Part shown: in pieces, positions 24,811 to 33,115 of the stretch
How positions within the stretch are numbered: position 1 is the stretch's first letter
How the letters are laid out: each line of letters starts with the position of its first letter
NCBI GenBank assembly: GCA_964451785.1
Contig: CAYVJG010000022.1
Span: 1 to 44,997 of the forward strand
DNA: 44,997 nt
Reading direction: 5' to 3'
Source: JAJYSO01 sp964451785
GTDB lineage: Bacteria > Bacteroidota > Bacteroidia > Flavobacteriales > Flavobacteriaceae
Translations under genes and position numbers: made by a program
Notes under the pieces: generated by a model
Seen by the model: only the letters and a program-made list of their open reading frames with translations
Told to the model about the DNA's origin: nothing
Database searches by the model: none

Positions 24811-26739
24811 CTATTTAACGACTAACTTTTTAACGATTGAACCTTTATCTGTAGAGAATGACAACAAGTATTCTCCAGTAGCTAAATCAGACACATTAAT
24901 ACGCAAAGCTGAATTTGCTTGGATAGAATTGAAGTTTTGGGTTTTCACCAAACGGCCATTCAAATCGTAAATATGCATAGCTACTTCACCAGTTAAGGCT
25001 TTAGCAAAACTCACATTAACGTAGTTAACAGCAGGGTTAGGATACAATTTAAAGTTGTTTGTGACTTGTAAATCATTTACGCCTAAATCACCCAAAGGTA
25101 ATTCTGTAGCATTTACAATTGCACCAGCATTATTGATTAACAAGGCAACTACAGAAGCTTCTTCAACATTGATATCAGCTGGAATGGTATAAGTAAAATC
25201 ATAAGAATGAGCTAAACCATCCGTAATTTGAGCAGGCACACTACCAGCTTCACCAGCAAATCCACCTATAAGTGCACGAGCTACACGGTCGTATTCTATA
25301 TCAGAAACAGAGCTCGGTTTATTTTCAAAACCACCCATAGCACCCATTTGGCCACCAGCGTAATAATTAGATTGACTCCAACCTTCACCAGTTCCTGACA
25401 CATCATCTTCAACAACTACTAAAGCATAACGGTAATCTGCATTAGAAATATTGGTGTAGAAGGTTGAATTTACAGTAGCCACTAATTCGCGAGTAGCATT
25501 GTCATATTGAGCAGTTAACTCTATGTCAGCCGGCGGTAATAAGGCAGAAAAGGAATTATAGTAATCTGTCCAAATATCTTGAGTAACAGGAATATCAGAG
25601 ACCAAACGATTCACAGCACTTCCTGGGAAACCAGAAAATCCTAAACCTGAATCATAAGCCGCCACGGTCATCGGATCACTATTATGAACAGCTATACCTA
25701 TAAAGTTAGGAAATAAAGAAGGGTTGTCATACATATATTCCATAGCCACAATTCCACGTGGACAATAGCCACACCAAGTACCAGTTCCTTCTTCCACAAC
25801 CACTGCTCTTTCAACAGCTTGACTTACGGTGTAAGTTTTAAATGATGCAACATTATTTGAGGTATCAGCATCTGCATTACCATTAACAGCTGTTATAGTA
25901 ACAGTGATATTGTGTTCAGCAACATCAGCAAAATTAGCAGGATCTGTCAAATCGATTACTGAAGTAGCAAGCGGAACAATGTTTAAACCTGAATACGTAT
26001 CGCTATACACATTAGTACCATCAGTCCACTCAATTGTCAAGTTAGTGATGGTGTTTCCGCCGTTGTTTTTTACCTGCACTTGAACAGTGTTATTCGTATT
26101 AGTCTCAACATACTTATTAGCAGCAGCGGCAAGTGCACCTGCATCATTATCTTGCATAGATTGTACAATAACATTATCGACAGCCAAGAGGTAACCATCA
26201 GTACCCATAGAATGAAAAGCGATATAAACATCTTGACCAGCATAATCAGCCAAAGACACTATACGTTGTGTCATTTGTCCACTAGGAGCCGGATCATCAG
26301 TCAACACTGCTGCATCTGTAAAGTCAGCTGGCGTATTGCCTGTTGTAGATACTAGAACCTCATAAGCCTCTGGCGCATTTGGGTCTCCTGACAACACTTG
26401 AAAGAGTAAGGTTGGGTTTGTTGCCGGAACAGAAATTTGTGGCGTCACTGCCCAGCGATCAGCTTGTTGTCCTGTAGTAGTAAAATAAGAAGTGGTCACC
26501 ATAGCCTCCCCTATATCTGAGAAGTATACAATCTTCCAGGCTTCATCAATAAAGCTAATTTGTGGGTTAACTGTTTGCCCGTCTTCGTCGTAGATAGTCC
26601 AGCCTAAGTCGGTAAGGCTACCTAAACCAGTTTGATCTGTAGTTCCAGTAAAATTTTCAGAAAATGCAGGGGTAGATTGCGCTCGAAGCGCCATACATCC
26701 CAAGAACATTAAAGAAAACAACGTAATTTTTCTAATCAT
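24811..26739 (-). CDS. Omp28-like, choice-of-anchor T9SS cargo protein with thioredoxin-type CGYC
   Basis: This 642-residue secreted multidomain protein has a signal peptide at 1-20 (LRA|Q). Residues about 23-192 resemble a cleaved-adhesin or choice-of-anchor J jelly-roll domain (PAFSENF through AVDNVIV). Residues about 200-305 form a CARDB-like Ig domain. From about 310, RAVVVEEGTGTWCGYCPRG with Cys323 and Cys326 matches the Omp28-related family, which has a thioredoxin-like fold. The C-terminal 78 residues, beginning FKLYPNPAVNYVNVSF, are a T9SS type A sorting domain. The CxxC pair suggests disulfide exchange at the cell surface, but that is inference. A consensus promoter precedes the gene. 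Confidence 0.92.
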   Translation of the reverse strand: MIRKITLFSLMFLGCMALRAQSTPAFSENFTGTTDQTGLGSLTDLGWTIYDEDGQTVNPQISFIDEAWKIVYFSDIGEAMVTTSYFTTTGQQADRWAVTPQISVPATNPTLLFQVLSGDPNAPEAYEVLVSTTGNTPADFTDAAVLTDDPAPSGQMTQRIVSLADYAGQDVYIAFHSMGTDGYLLAVDNVIVQSMQDNDAGALAAAANKYVETNTNNTVQVQVKNNGGNTITNLTIEWTDGTNVYSDTYSGLNIVPLATSVIDLTDPANFADVAEHNITVTITAVNGNADADTSNNVASFKTYTVSQAVERAVVVEEGTGTWCGYCPRGIVAMEYMYDNPSLFPNFIGIAVHNSDPMTVAAYDSGLGFSGFPGSAVNRLVSDIPVTQDIWTDYYNSFSALLPPADIELTAQYDNATRELVATVNSTFYTNISNADYRYALVVVEDDVSGTGEGWSQSNYYAGGQMGAMGGFENKPSSVSDIEYDRVARALIGGFAGEAGSVPAQITDGLAHSYDFTYTIPADINVEEASVVALLINNAGAIVNATELPLGDLGVNDLQVTNNFKLYPNPAVNYVNVSFAKALTGEVAMHIYDLNGRLVKTQNFNSIQANSALRINVSDLATGEYLLSFSTDKGSIVKKLVVK

Positions 26740-26766
26740 CGTTAATAAGATTTAAAAGTTGATTGC

Positions 26767-26797
26767 CAAATTTATACAATCATTAACTTAAATCAAA
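26767..26797 (-). promoter_or_regulatory. Consensus promoter for the Omp28-like gene
   Basis: On the minus strand TTTG (26794-26797), a 19-base spacer and TAAATTTG (26767-26774) match the Bacteroidota consensus exactly, 27 bases before the ATG. Confidence 0.78.
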
Positions 26798-26927
26798 CAT
26801 AAATTTAATGTTTTTAAAATATTTATAATACCCTAGTATATCCATAGGATTTTATAAACATTAATAAAAATAAGATACGATTTAACATAATAAAAATAGT
26901 AAATAAATTATTTTTATATTTTAATTA

Positions 26928-26944
26928 CACAAATCATATTTGTG
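26928..26944. promoter_or_regulatory. Perfect inverted repeat upstream of the C1 peptidase
   Basis: CACAAAT-CAT-ATTTGTG is a 7-bp perfect inverted repeat with a 3-base centre in the 339-base divergent region between the Omp28-like and peptidase genes. It may be an operator. I see nothing else in the region beyond AT-rich spacer. Confidence 0.33.
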
Positions 26945-27078
26945 ATTATAATATTGTATCAAAACCCATATTCGTTTCATTTTTCACAGTACATACTTAA
27001 TAATAGTACAGAATCTTTAGGGATTAAAATTCTGATTTCTTAAATTGCAAGCCATTATTCACTCAAAAAATAATTTCT

Positions 27079-28254
27079 ATGAAAAACAAACTCACGCTAC
27101 TTGCCTTAGCGCTGTTTTTATCCGTTGGCGCCTCAGCCCAAGTGGAGTTAATCAATTCATTAAAAAGTAATCACAGTCTTAACTCAAAAGAAGGTTTTGA
27201 CTTTGAGCCTATCATCAACCTCGAAACCACTTCCGTAAAAAATCAAGGTCGCAGTGGAACCTGCTGGAGTTATTCAGGAAACTCTTTCCTCGAATCAGAA
27301 ATGGCTAGAGAAGGTAAAGAACCTGTTGATCTTTCTGAAATCTACACCGCGCGTTGTGTGTATTTAGAGAAAGCCAAAAATTATGTACGTATGCACGGCA
27401 ATATACGCTACGGTGACGGTGGTGAGCTTCACGATGTAGTGAACATGTATGCTAAATACGGCGCGCTACCTCAAAGTGTTTATGACGGTTTAAATTACGG
27501 CACTAGCATTAACAATTTTGGCGAAATGCAAACAGCTTTAAAAGGCTTTTTAGATGGCATCATCCAAAATAAAAACGGTAAATTAACTAAAAACTGGGTA
27601 GTTGCTTTCAACGCAATTTTAGATAGCTACTTAGGCGAAGTTCCTGAATCTTTTGAATATAAAGGAAAAACGTATACCCCAAAAAGCTTTGCTAAAGAAG
27701 TTGTAGGTATCACCCCTAGCGATTATATCGAAATCACTTCGCTTCCTGCTGAACCTTTATATACAGATATCTTTTTACCAGTACCTGACAACTGGAGTTT
27801 TGACTATGCTTATAACGTCAAAATGACTGATCTTACTGATATCATTGACAATGCTTTAGAAGAAGGTTATACTGTAGGTTGGGCTACTGATGTCAGCGAA
27901 AAATATTTTAGCTGGAAAAACGGCGTCGCTTTTGTACCTGAAGTCCCTTACAAATCACTCTCTAAAGAAGAACGCACAAACTTATTCAGTGAGCCTCACA
28001 ACGAATTAAAAGTGACTCCTGAAATGCGTCAAGAAGCTTTTGATAATTACTCAACTACTGATGATCACGGTATGCACATTATCGGTTTAGCCAAAGATAA
28101 AAACGGTAAAGAATACTATATCGTTAAAAATTCTTGGGGAACTACCAATGATTACAACGGCTATTTGTTTGTATCAAAAACCTATGTACAATACAAAACA
28201 ACAGCGCTTTACTTAGATGAAGCTGCAGTGCCTAAAAAGATTTTAAAAGGCTAA
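27079..28254 (+). CDS. Secreted C1 family cysteine peptidase (bleomycin hydrolase-like)
   Basis: This 391-residue papain-fold peptidase has a signal peptide (MKNKLTLLALALFLSVGASA, cleavage near residue 20). Catalytic residues are clear: Gln56 in KNQGRSGTCW, nucleophile Cys62, His330 in DDHGMHIIG and Asn351 in VKNSWG. The large insert between Cys and His and the DLSEIYTARCVYLEKA text match the C1B group (PepC or bleomycin hydrolase), which are usually cytosolic aminopeptidases. Here the signal peptide sends it to the periplasm or beyond. No T9SS domain is present, so it is probably periplasmic or on the outer membrane. It is monocistronic, with a terminator right after. Confidence 0.93.
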   Translation: MKNKLTLLALALFLSVGASAQVELINSLKSNHSLNSKEGFDFEPIINLETTSVKNQGRSGTCWSYSGNSFLESEMAREGKEPVDLSEIYTARCVYLEKAKNYVRMHGNIRYGDGGELHDVVNMYAKYGALPQSVYDGLNYGTSINNFGEMQTALKGFLDGIIQNKNGKLTKNWVVAFNAILDSYLGEVPESFEYKGKTYTPKSFAKEVVGITPSDYIEITSLPAEPLYTDIFLPVPDNWSFDYAYNVKMTDLTDIIDNALEEGYTVGWATDVSEKYFSWKNGVAFVPEVPYKSLSKEERTNLFSEPHNELKVTPEMRQEAFDNYSTTDDHGMHIIGLAKDKNGKEYYIVKNSWGTTNDYNGYLFVSKTYVQYKTTALYLDEAAVPKKILKG

Positions 28255-28275
28255 TCTTTTTCCTTTTATCACTTT

Positions 28276-28307
28276 AATAGCTCGGTTAATCCCGGGCTAT
28301 TTTTTTG
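28276..28307 (+). terminator. Intrinsic terminator after the C1 peptidase
   Basis: AATAGCTCGG (28276-28285) pairs with CCGGGCTATT (28292-28301), with one G-T pair, and is followed by a run of T. Confidence 0.88.
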
Positions 28308-28352
28308 TGCTTTCCTTTTGAAAAAACAAAAATTCTAACCACTTATATTTCG

Positions 28353-28360
28353 TAAATTTG
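28353..28360 (+). promoter_or_regulatory. -7 promoter box for the MATE gene
   Basis: TAAATTTG matches TAnnTTTG. Transcription would start near 28367, which leaves room for the ATG at 28407 but not for a TTG start at 28371. Confidence 0.6.
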
Positions 28361-28406
28361 CGCTTTCAATTTGACCGGCCACCTCAAATTCTACAAATCA
28401 TCGCAC

Positions 28407-29750
28407 ATGACGTTTACACAGACAAAAAAAACGCTTAATCTCGCTTATCCGGTTATCCTTGGGGAAATCGCACAAATTGCTTTGCAGCTTATCGACACCG
28501 CTATGGTGGGCGACGTGAGTTATAAGCATCTCGCAGCTGCAGCTTTAGTGACTAGTGTCATCAATATTCCGTTTATTTTAGGTATAGGCATCACCATATC
28601 CGTATCACAGCTAGTCAGTATGGCCAACGGAAAACGCGATGGTGCTTTAGTGAGCCATTACCTCTACAACGGATTTATTTTATCAGCCATTGTGGCCGTA
28701 GTTATTGCCGTGGGATTAGAGTTTAGCAAAGGAATTCTCTATCATCTCGGTCAAGATCCGGAAGTTGCTGACCTAGCGGTTCCTTATATGCAGTTGATGG
28801 CGTGGTCGGTTATTCCTATGCTCTTATTTATGGCTTTAAAACAGTTTACCGACGGATTAGAATTTACCAAAACCGCAATGACCTTGTCCGTTTTAGCCAT
28901 TCCGCTCAACGGATTTCTCAACTGGCTACTCATCTTTGGCAACTGGGGGTTTCCGCGATTAGAGCTCATCGGTGCAGGTTGGGGAACTTTCATTACGCGT
29001 ATAGTGATCTTTGTAGCCTTAGCCATCGTCATCTTAAAACATTCGTTGTTTAAGCGGTATATCATTATTGGAAAACGTCAATGGAAATTAAACAAAAAAA
29101 CCTGGCAAGACTTATTATACATTGGCATTCCTAGTAGTTTGCAACTCGGCATGGAATCTGGTGCTTTTGCTATTTCGGGGATTATAATTGGCACCATCAG
29201 CGCCCGGGCACAAGCAGCACACCAAATAGCCTTAACGCTTTCGGCCTTAACTTTTATGGTTTCTATGGGACTTTCGCAAGCTGGATCCATCTGCACCAGC
29301 AACACTTTTGGTCGAAATGACTGGCCACTAATGCGCATTATTGGCAAAACCACCATCGTCACTGCCGTTTGCTATGGCAGCCTTTGTGCCTTAGGCTATA
29401 TCTTTTTACGTTCTTATCTCCCACTTATTTTTACTGAGGACACTGAAGTTATTGCTCTTGCAGCTTCACTTCTACTCTATGCTGCTATTTTTCAAATCCC
29501 TGACAGCATACAAGCCATCAGCGCCGGTTTATTACGCGGTGTAAAAGACGTGCGCATTCCAACAATCTACATCGCTTTAGCCTACTGGGTGGTAGGATTA
29601 CCCATCGGCAGCTTATTGACCTTTTATTTTGACATGGGAGCCAGTGGCATTTGGATTGGATTTATTTTAGGTTTGACCACTTCTGCTATCTTACTCACGC
29701 TACGTTTTAAACGCACCACCAAAAATGAAAAAGTGATTAATACGTTTTAA
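28407..29750 (+). CDS. MATE family multidrug/metabolite exporter
   Basis: This is an inner-membrane antiporter of about 447 residues, with around 12 hydrophobic helices in two six-helix halves. The N-terminal text TLNLAYPVILGEIAQIALQLIDTAMVGD and the second-half GIPSSLQLGMESGAFAISG are typical NorM-type MATE blocks. Such proteins expel cationic drugs or metabolites using Na+ or H+ gradients. The substrate cannot be read from sequence. I chose the ATG at 28407. An upstream in-frame TTG at 28371 would sit at the predicted transcription start. No regulator is adjacent. Confidence 0.94.
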   Translation: MTFTQTKKTLNLAYPVILGEIAQIALQLIDTAMVGDVSYKHLAAAALVTSVINIPFILGIGITISVSQLVSMANGKRDGALVSHYLYNGFILSAIVAVVIAVGLEFSKGILYHLGQDPEVADLAVPYMQLMAWSVIPMLLFMALKQFTDGLEFTKTAMTLSVLAIPLNGFLNWLLIFGNWGFPRLELIGAGWGTFITRIVIFVALAIVILKHSLFKRYIIIGKRQWKLNKKTWQDLLYIGIPSSLQLGMESGAFAISGIIIGTISARAQAAHQIALTLSALTFMVSMGLSQAGSICTSNTFGRNDWPLMRIIGKTTIVTAVCYGSLCALGYIFLRSYLPLIFTEDTEVIALAASLLLYAAIFQIPDSIQAISAGLLRGVKDVRIPTIYIALAYWVVGLPIGSLLTFYFDMGASGIWIGFILGLTTSAILLTLRFKRTTKNEKVINTF

Positions 29751-29865
29751 TTTTTTTGATTCTATATTATTTTGAGTGGGGGTAACTTACAGACTCTGGG
29801 AGCCTTTAAACGAATATTTAAAAGATAAATCTTCGTTTGTTTTTTCAACATTCCTAAAAATGGAA

Positions 29866-29873
29866 TACATTTG
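29866..29873 (+). promoter_or_regulatory. -7 promoter box for the lipoprotein gene
   Basis: TACATTTG matches TAnnTTTG and lies 41 bases before the ATG at 29915. Confidence 0.5.
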
Positions 29874-29914
29874 TCATTCACAGGTGTCGCCATTCACTGT
29901 AAACCTCTGCTTTT

Positions 29915-30589
29915 ATGACGCTAATCAAACGCTACACACACTATTTCATTTACGCACTTAGTCTTGCAGCTATACTGAGCAGTTGTGCCAATAACCAAAA
30001 GCAACAGATTAGCTCACCAACTACAGCTGATTCTATCAACGCTACTACCCCACAACAAAATTCGTCAGATGCCTTTCAGGACTTAGAGCGCATGTCTGAC
30101 AATGCCGATCAGATTACCAATTTACAGCAACAGCTCAGCACACTCACACCTATTGTCAAAGATTCAATAAAGCAAGTTTTACCAAGTAGCTTACTCGAGC
30201 TCCCCCGCCAACAATTTTCAGTCAAATCCAATCCTATTTTTGGAAATTTGTTAACCGGGAAAGCCACCTACTGGCAACAAATTGACCGCCAATTACAACT
30301 CACCATTATCGATGGTGCCGGCAAAACGGGAAGTGCTTTTGTGACCATGGCTATCTGGAATCTACGTTCCGATTTTTCAGAACAAACCGATTCGGGATTT
30401 ACAAAATCTACTTCTTTTAATGGACACCGCACAAAATTGGCTCAAGACAGCATTGAAAACACCCTCAATTCTCAACTTATCTTTGCGTATAAAAATCGTT
30501 TTTTAATTACGCTTAAAGGCGAAAACTACACTGCTGAAGATTTAAAAATAGCTGCTAAATCATTAGATTTAAGCCCGCTTGACCTATAA
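29915..30589 (+). CDS. Putative lipoprotein of unknown function
   Basis: This 224-residue protein has a lipoprotein signal sequence: basic start, hydrophobic core FIYALSLAAI and lipobox LSSC with acylated Cys24. A Gln/Ser/Thr-rich linker (25-60) follows, then a globular part with ERMSDNADQITNLQQQLSTL (a possible short coiled coil) and a beta-rich C-terminal half (ITIIDGAGK through YKNRFLITLKGE). I do not recognise a family. It lies 164 bases after the MATE gene with its own -7 box and 165 bases before tRNA-Thr. It probably faces the periplasm, anchored in the inner or outer membrane. Confidence 0.8.
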   Translation: MTLIKRYTHYFIYALSLAAILSSCANNQKQQISSPTTADSINATTPQQNSSDAFQDLERMSDNADQITNLQQQLSTLTPIVKDSIKQVLPSSLLELPRQQFSVKSNPIFGNLLTGKATYWQQIDRQLQLTIIDGAGKTGSAFVTMAIWNLRSDFSEQTDSGFTKSTSFNGHRTKLAQDSIENTLNSQLIFAYKNRFLITLKGENYTAEDLKIAAKSLDLSPLDL

Positions 30590-30615
30590 GTTTTCAATAT
30601 CCTCTATAACTTTCA

Positions 30616-30648
30616 ACCTTTTCTAAAGTTTAAAACTTTAGAAAAGGT
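30616..30648. repeat. Perfect 16-bp inverted repeat with 1-base centre
   Basis: ACCTTTTCTAAAGTTT (30616-30631) and AAACTTTAGAAAAGGT (30633-30648) are exact complements around a single A. It follows the lipoprotein gene by 26 bases and could fold into a terminator-like hairpin. The usual T tract is missing (CAGGATG follows), so termination is uncertain. Confidence 0.6.
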
Positions 30649-30734
30649 CAGGATGTAGTACGCTTTGGATTTTAACAAGAGTTAAATAGCAAAAAAAGTA
30701 AAATTACCGAGAACAATTTACCTATAAATCGCTC

Positions 30735-30742
30735 TATATTTG
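30735..30742 (+). promoter_or_regulatory. -7 promoter box for tRNA-Thr
   Basis: TATATTTG matches TAnnTTTG and ends 12 bases before the mature tRNA. Confidence 0.6.
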
Positions 30743-30754
30743 CCGTTGTAAATT

Positions 30755-30827
30755 GCCACCCTAGCTCAGTTGGCAGAGCAGCTATCTCGTAAGTAGCAGG
30801 TCGTCGGTTCAAGTCCGATGGGTGGCT
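30755..30827 (+). tRNA. tRNA-Thr (CGT anticodon)
   Basis: This is a cloverleaf of 73 nt without encoded CCA. The acceptor stem is GCCACCC (30755-30761) with GGGTGGC (30820-30826) and discriminator T. The D arm contains AGCTCAGTTGGCAGAGC. The anticodon stem-loop GCTAT-CTCGTAA-GTAGC has anticodon CGT at 30788-30790, reading ACG. The T arm is GTCGG-TTCAAGT-CCGAT. The 3' end directly touches the stop codon of the convergent esterase gene at 30828. Both transcription units therefore end in the same place, with no intrinsic terminator visible. Confidence 0.97.
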
Positions 30828-31478
30828 CTATTTTATGTTCAAGAGTTCGCGAATCACACCAGGTTTCATTTGGTGTTTCCCTTTAAAAGGAATGACCTCT
30901 ACGCGTTCTTTTCCAAACAATTCTTCTGCCCTAGACACTTCCTTTTGCATACGTGCGGCATCAAAATACTCATCCTCTGTTCCATAAACCACTTTGACCT
31001 GCGTTTTAGTGACAAAGGCAAAATTTTCAGTAGTCAGTTCTTTAGGAATTCCTCCGGCATAAATCACCAAAACGTCACAATCTATTTGCTGCGAAGCCAT
31101 CCAACGCATACTCACTGATACGCCTTGAGAAAATCCAAAAATAATGTGTCGTTTTGCATTCAAAAGACGTTCTTCTTCATAAACTGCTTCAAAATAACGC
31201 ATGACATTTTGCGTTTCCACTTGAGTTTCCTCGCGTGTTAACCAGCTTGCTCCAATGTGTTTAAAATCTGTTTTTTGGTAGTATTTTGACGGCGCTTGTG
31301 GAGCTACAATATAATTTTCTTGCTCATTTAAGCCTTTAAAATAAGTGATAAAATAGCGACTTAAAAAACCAATACCGTGGCATACAAACCAGGTAGTTTG
31401 AGTGTTCTTTGTAAATGTATTTAAAGTCGAATACGAATTAGATGTTTGATAATTTACACGCTTCTCTTGCTTCGCCAT
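30828..31478 (-). CDS. Alpha/beta hydrolase (carboxylesterase/phospholipase type)
   Basis: This 216-residue cytosolic hydrolase is of the YpfH/lysophospholipase-carboxylesterase kind. The oxyanion region is WFVCHGIG (30-37), the nucleophile Ser117 is in FGFSQG, and Asp169 (GTEDEYFD) and His202 (GKHQM) complete a likely triad. The substrate is unknown. The stop codon lies right at the 3' end of tRNA-Thr on the other strand. A minus-strand TACTTTTG (31502-31509) is a good -7 box 23 bases before the start. It is divergent from menI. Confidence 0.88.
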   Translation of the reverse strand: MAKQEKRVNYQTSNSYSTLNTFTKNTQTTWFVCHGIGFLSRYFITYFKGLNEQENYIVAPQAPSKYYQKTDFKHIGASWLTREETQVETQNVMRYFEAVYEEERLLNAKRHIIFGFSQGVSVSMRWMASQQIDCDVLVIYAGGIPKELTTENFAFVTKTQVKVVYGTEDEYFDAARMQKEVSRAEELFGKERVEVIPFKGKHQMKPGVIRELLNIK

Positions 31479-31501
31479 TTGTTATTGAATTTGTATTTTT
31501 A

Positions 31502-31509
31502 CAAAAGTA
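31502..31509 (-). promoter_or_regulatory. -7 promoter box for the esterase gene
   Basis: The minus strand reads TACTTTTG, matching TAnnTTTG. A TTG (31528-31530) lies 18 bases further upstream as a possible -33 element. Confidence 0.5.
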
Positions 31510-31520
31510 AATAAAAGCAA

Positions 31521-31943
31521 ATGAAAGCAAGTCATTCTGAATTATTAGCTCAGGCTAATGCGCACTGCAAAAACACCTTAATGGAAACGCTCCAAATCGA
31601 ATTTACCGAAATTGGAGAAGACTATGTCATCGCTAAAATGCCGGTTACCCCACATGTACACCAACCTGATGGCGTGTTACACGGCGGCGCCTCAGTGGCT
31701 TTAGCCGAAACTGTGGGTAGTTTTGCCAGTTTTATATTTTTAGACGTCGCTAATTATTATGTGCGTGGGATCGAAATTAACGCCAATCACGTTAAAAGTA
31801 TAGCTGAAGGAACCGTGTATGCGCGGGCTGAATTTTTACACAAAGGCCGCACTACTCAAGTATGGGATATCAAAATTAGAGATGAAGCGAACAACTTAAT
31901 TTCGGCTGTTAAGCTCACCACTATAGCCCTTCCTAAACAGTAA
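31521..31943 (+). CDS. menI: Hotdog thioesterase, probable DHNA-CoA hydrolase
   Basis: This 140-residue hotdog-fold thioesterase has the YdiI/EntH active-site text VLHGGASVALAETVGS. Glu63 sits at the position of the catalytic Glu63 in E. coli MenI (YdiI), and His54 precedes the HGG turn. Hydrolysis of 1,4-dihydroxy-2-naphthoyl-CoA is the menaquinone step missing between MenB and MenA. The gene is 21 bases upstream of isochorismate synthase, which strongly supports a menaquinone role over the phenylacetate (PaaI) role that the fold alone would allow. Confidence 0.88.
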   Translation: MKASHSELLAQANAHCKNTLMETLQIEFTEIGEDYVIAKMPVTPHVHQPDGVLHGGASVALAETVGSFASFIFLDVANYYVRGIEINANHVKSIAEGTVYARAEFLHKGRTTQVWDIKIRDEANNLISAVKLTTIALPKQ

Positions 31944-31964
31944 TTTATTTCTGAAACGACCCCG

Positions 31965-33107
31965 ATGATTTCTACTGATTTTTTTGACAAAGCCCGACTG
32001 CATTTACATGACAATTTACCTTTTGTTTTATACCGTAAGCCTCTTTTAGAGCCTCAGGCTAAGCAAGTTGTAAAGAGCCTTTTTCAAAAAACTAACAGCC
32101 TTTACAGCAGTACTAATTTTACGGAATCTGGATTTGTAATGGCGCCATTTGACCTTGATTGGCGGACTCCCATAGTTTTTCCTACAGACAAGAGTGAACA
32201 ACTTCAAACGGTTTTTAGTACAGAAACCATTTGTATTGACTCAAAGCAAACTGTTAAGTCTGTCCATGACACTCAAGCTCACCAACACCACCTTGATTTG
32301 GTTCAAAAAGGTATAAATGCTATTACTTCAGGTGTATTGCAAAAAGTGGTTTTATCGCGTAGTGAATCACAGGTATTAACCGCTGATATTATCACTACTT
32401 ACCAGCGACTTTTAAAGCAATATCCCACGGCTTTTGTATATTGTTGGTTTCATCCTCAAATAGGATTATGGCTTGGTGCAACGCCCGAAACCCTTGTTAA
32501 AATCAACGGAAATACTTTAAAAACCATGGCCTTAGCCGGCACAAAATCAGCACTTGAATTTCCTGATCAACCGGAGTGGTCTCCAAAAGAACTTCGCGAG
32601 CAACAATTTGTCACAGATTACATTGCCAACAATATTAAAGATTTTGTAAGCCATCTAAACATCAGTCCTGTTCAAAACAGTCGCGCCGGAAAACTCTGGC
32701 ATTTAAAAAGTGCTATCAGTGGCCGATTAAACACAAAAGAAGATTTAAAACCCTTATTGCTTCGCCTCCATCCTACACCAGCTGTGGCAGGCACACCCAA
32801 AGAAAAAGCAATTGATTTTATTAAAACAAATGAAGGCTATAACCGTGAATTTTACAGTGGTTTTTTAGGCGAACTCAATGTCAAAACTAAACAGATTCGC
32901 CGCTCCAACAATCGTCGTAGTATTGAGCAACAATCTTATCTACGCGCTACAGCAAGCACCGATTTATTTGTCAATTTAAGATGTATGAAAATCGCCGAAA
33001 ACAAAGCAAAGTTGTTTGTAGGTGGCGGAATTGTAGCCGATAGTCAACCCGAAAGTGAATGGCGAGAAACAGTCAACAAATCACATACTATGCGCGATAT
33101 TCTGTAA
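31965..33107 (+). CDS. menF: Isochorismate synthase
   Basis: This enzyme converts chorismate to isochorismate, the entry step to menaquinone. The 380 residues match the short bacterial form. The C-terminal chorismate-binding domain shows the general base Lys127 in LQKVVLSR, GATPETL (171-177), the acidic REQQFV block with Glu212, HPTPAVAGTP (269-278) and FYSGFLGE (297-304) for Mg2+ and substrate. No PchB or EntB-like partner is nearby and menI precedes it, so menaquinone rather than siderophore synthesis is the likely use. The rest of the men genes are outside the window. Confidence 0.93.
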   Translation: MISTDFFDKARLHLHDNLPFVLYRKPLLEPQAKQVVKSLFQKTNSLYSSTNFTESGFVMAPFDLDWRTPIVFPTDKSEQLQTVFSTETICIDSKQTVKSVHDTQAHQHHLDLVQKGINAITSGVLQKVVLSRSESQVLTADIITTYQRLLKQYPTAFVYCWFHPQIGLWLGATPETLVKINGNTLKTMALAGTKSALEFPDQPEWSPKELREQQFVTDYIANNIKDFVSHLNISPVQNSRAGKLWHLKSAISGRLNTKEDLKPLLLRLHPTPAVAGTPKEKAIDFIKTNEGYNREFYSGFLGELNVKTKQIRRSNNRRSIEQQSYLRATASTDLFVNLRCMKIAENKAKLFVGGGIVADSQPESEWRETVNKSHTMRDIL

Positions 33108-33115
33108 TGCCAAAA

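Noticed and set aside
28371..28406. Upstream TTG start for the MATE exporter
   Set aside because: The TAAATTTG promoter box puts transcription start at about 28367, leaving no leader, while the ATG at 28407 gives a normal MATE N-terminus.
29776..29961. 61-residue plus-strand frame before the lipoprotein gene
   Set aside because: It overlaps the lipoprotein signal peptide in another frame, has no recognisable features, and contains the likely promoter of that gene.
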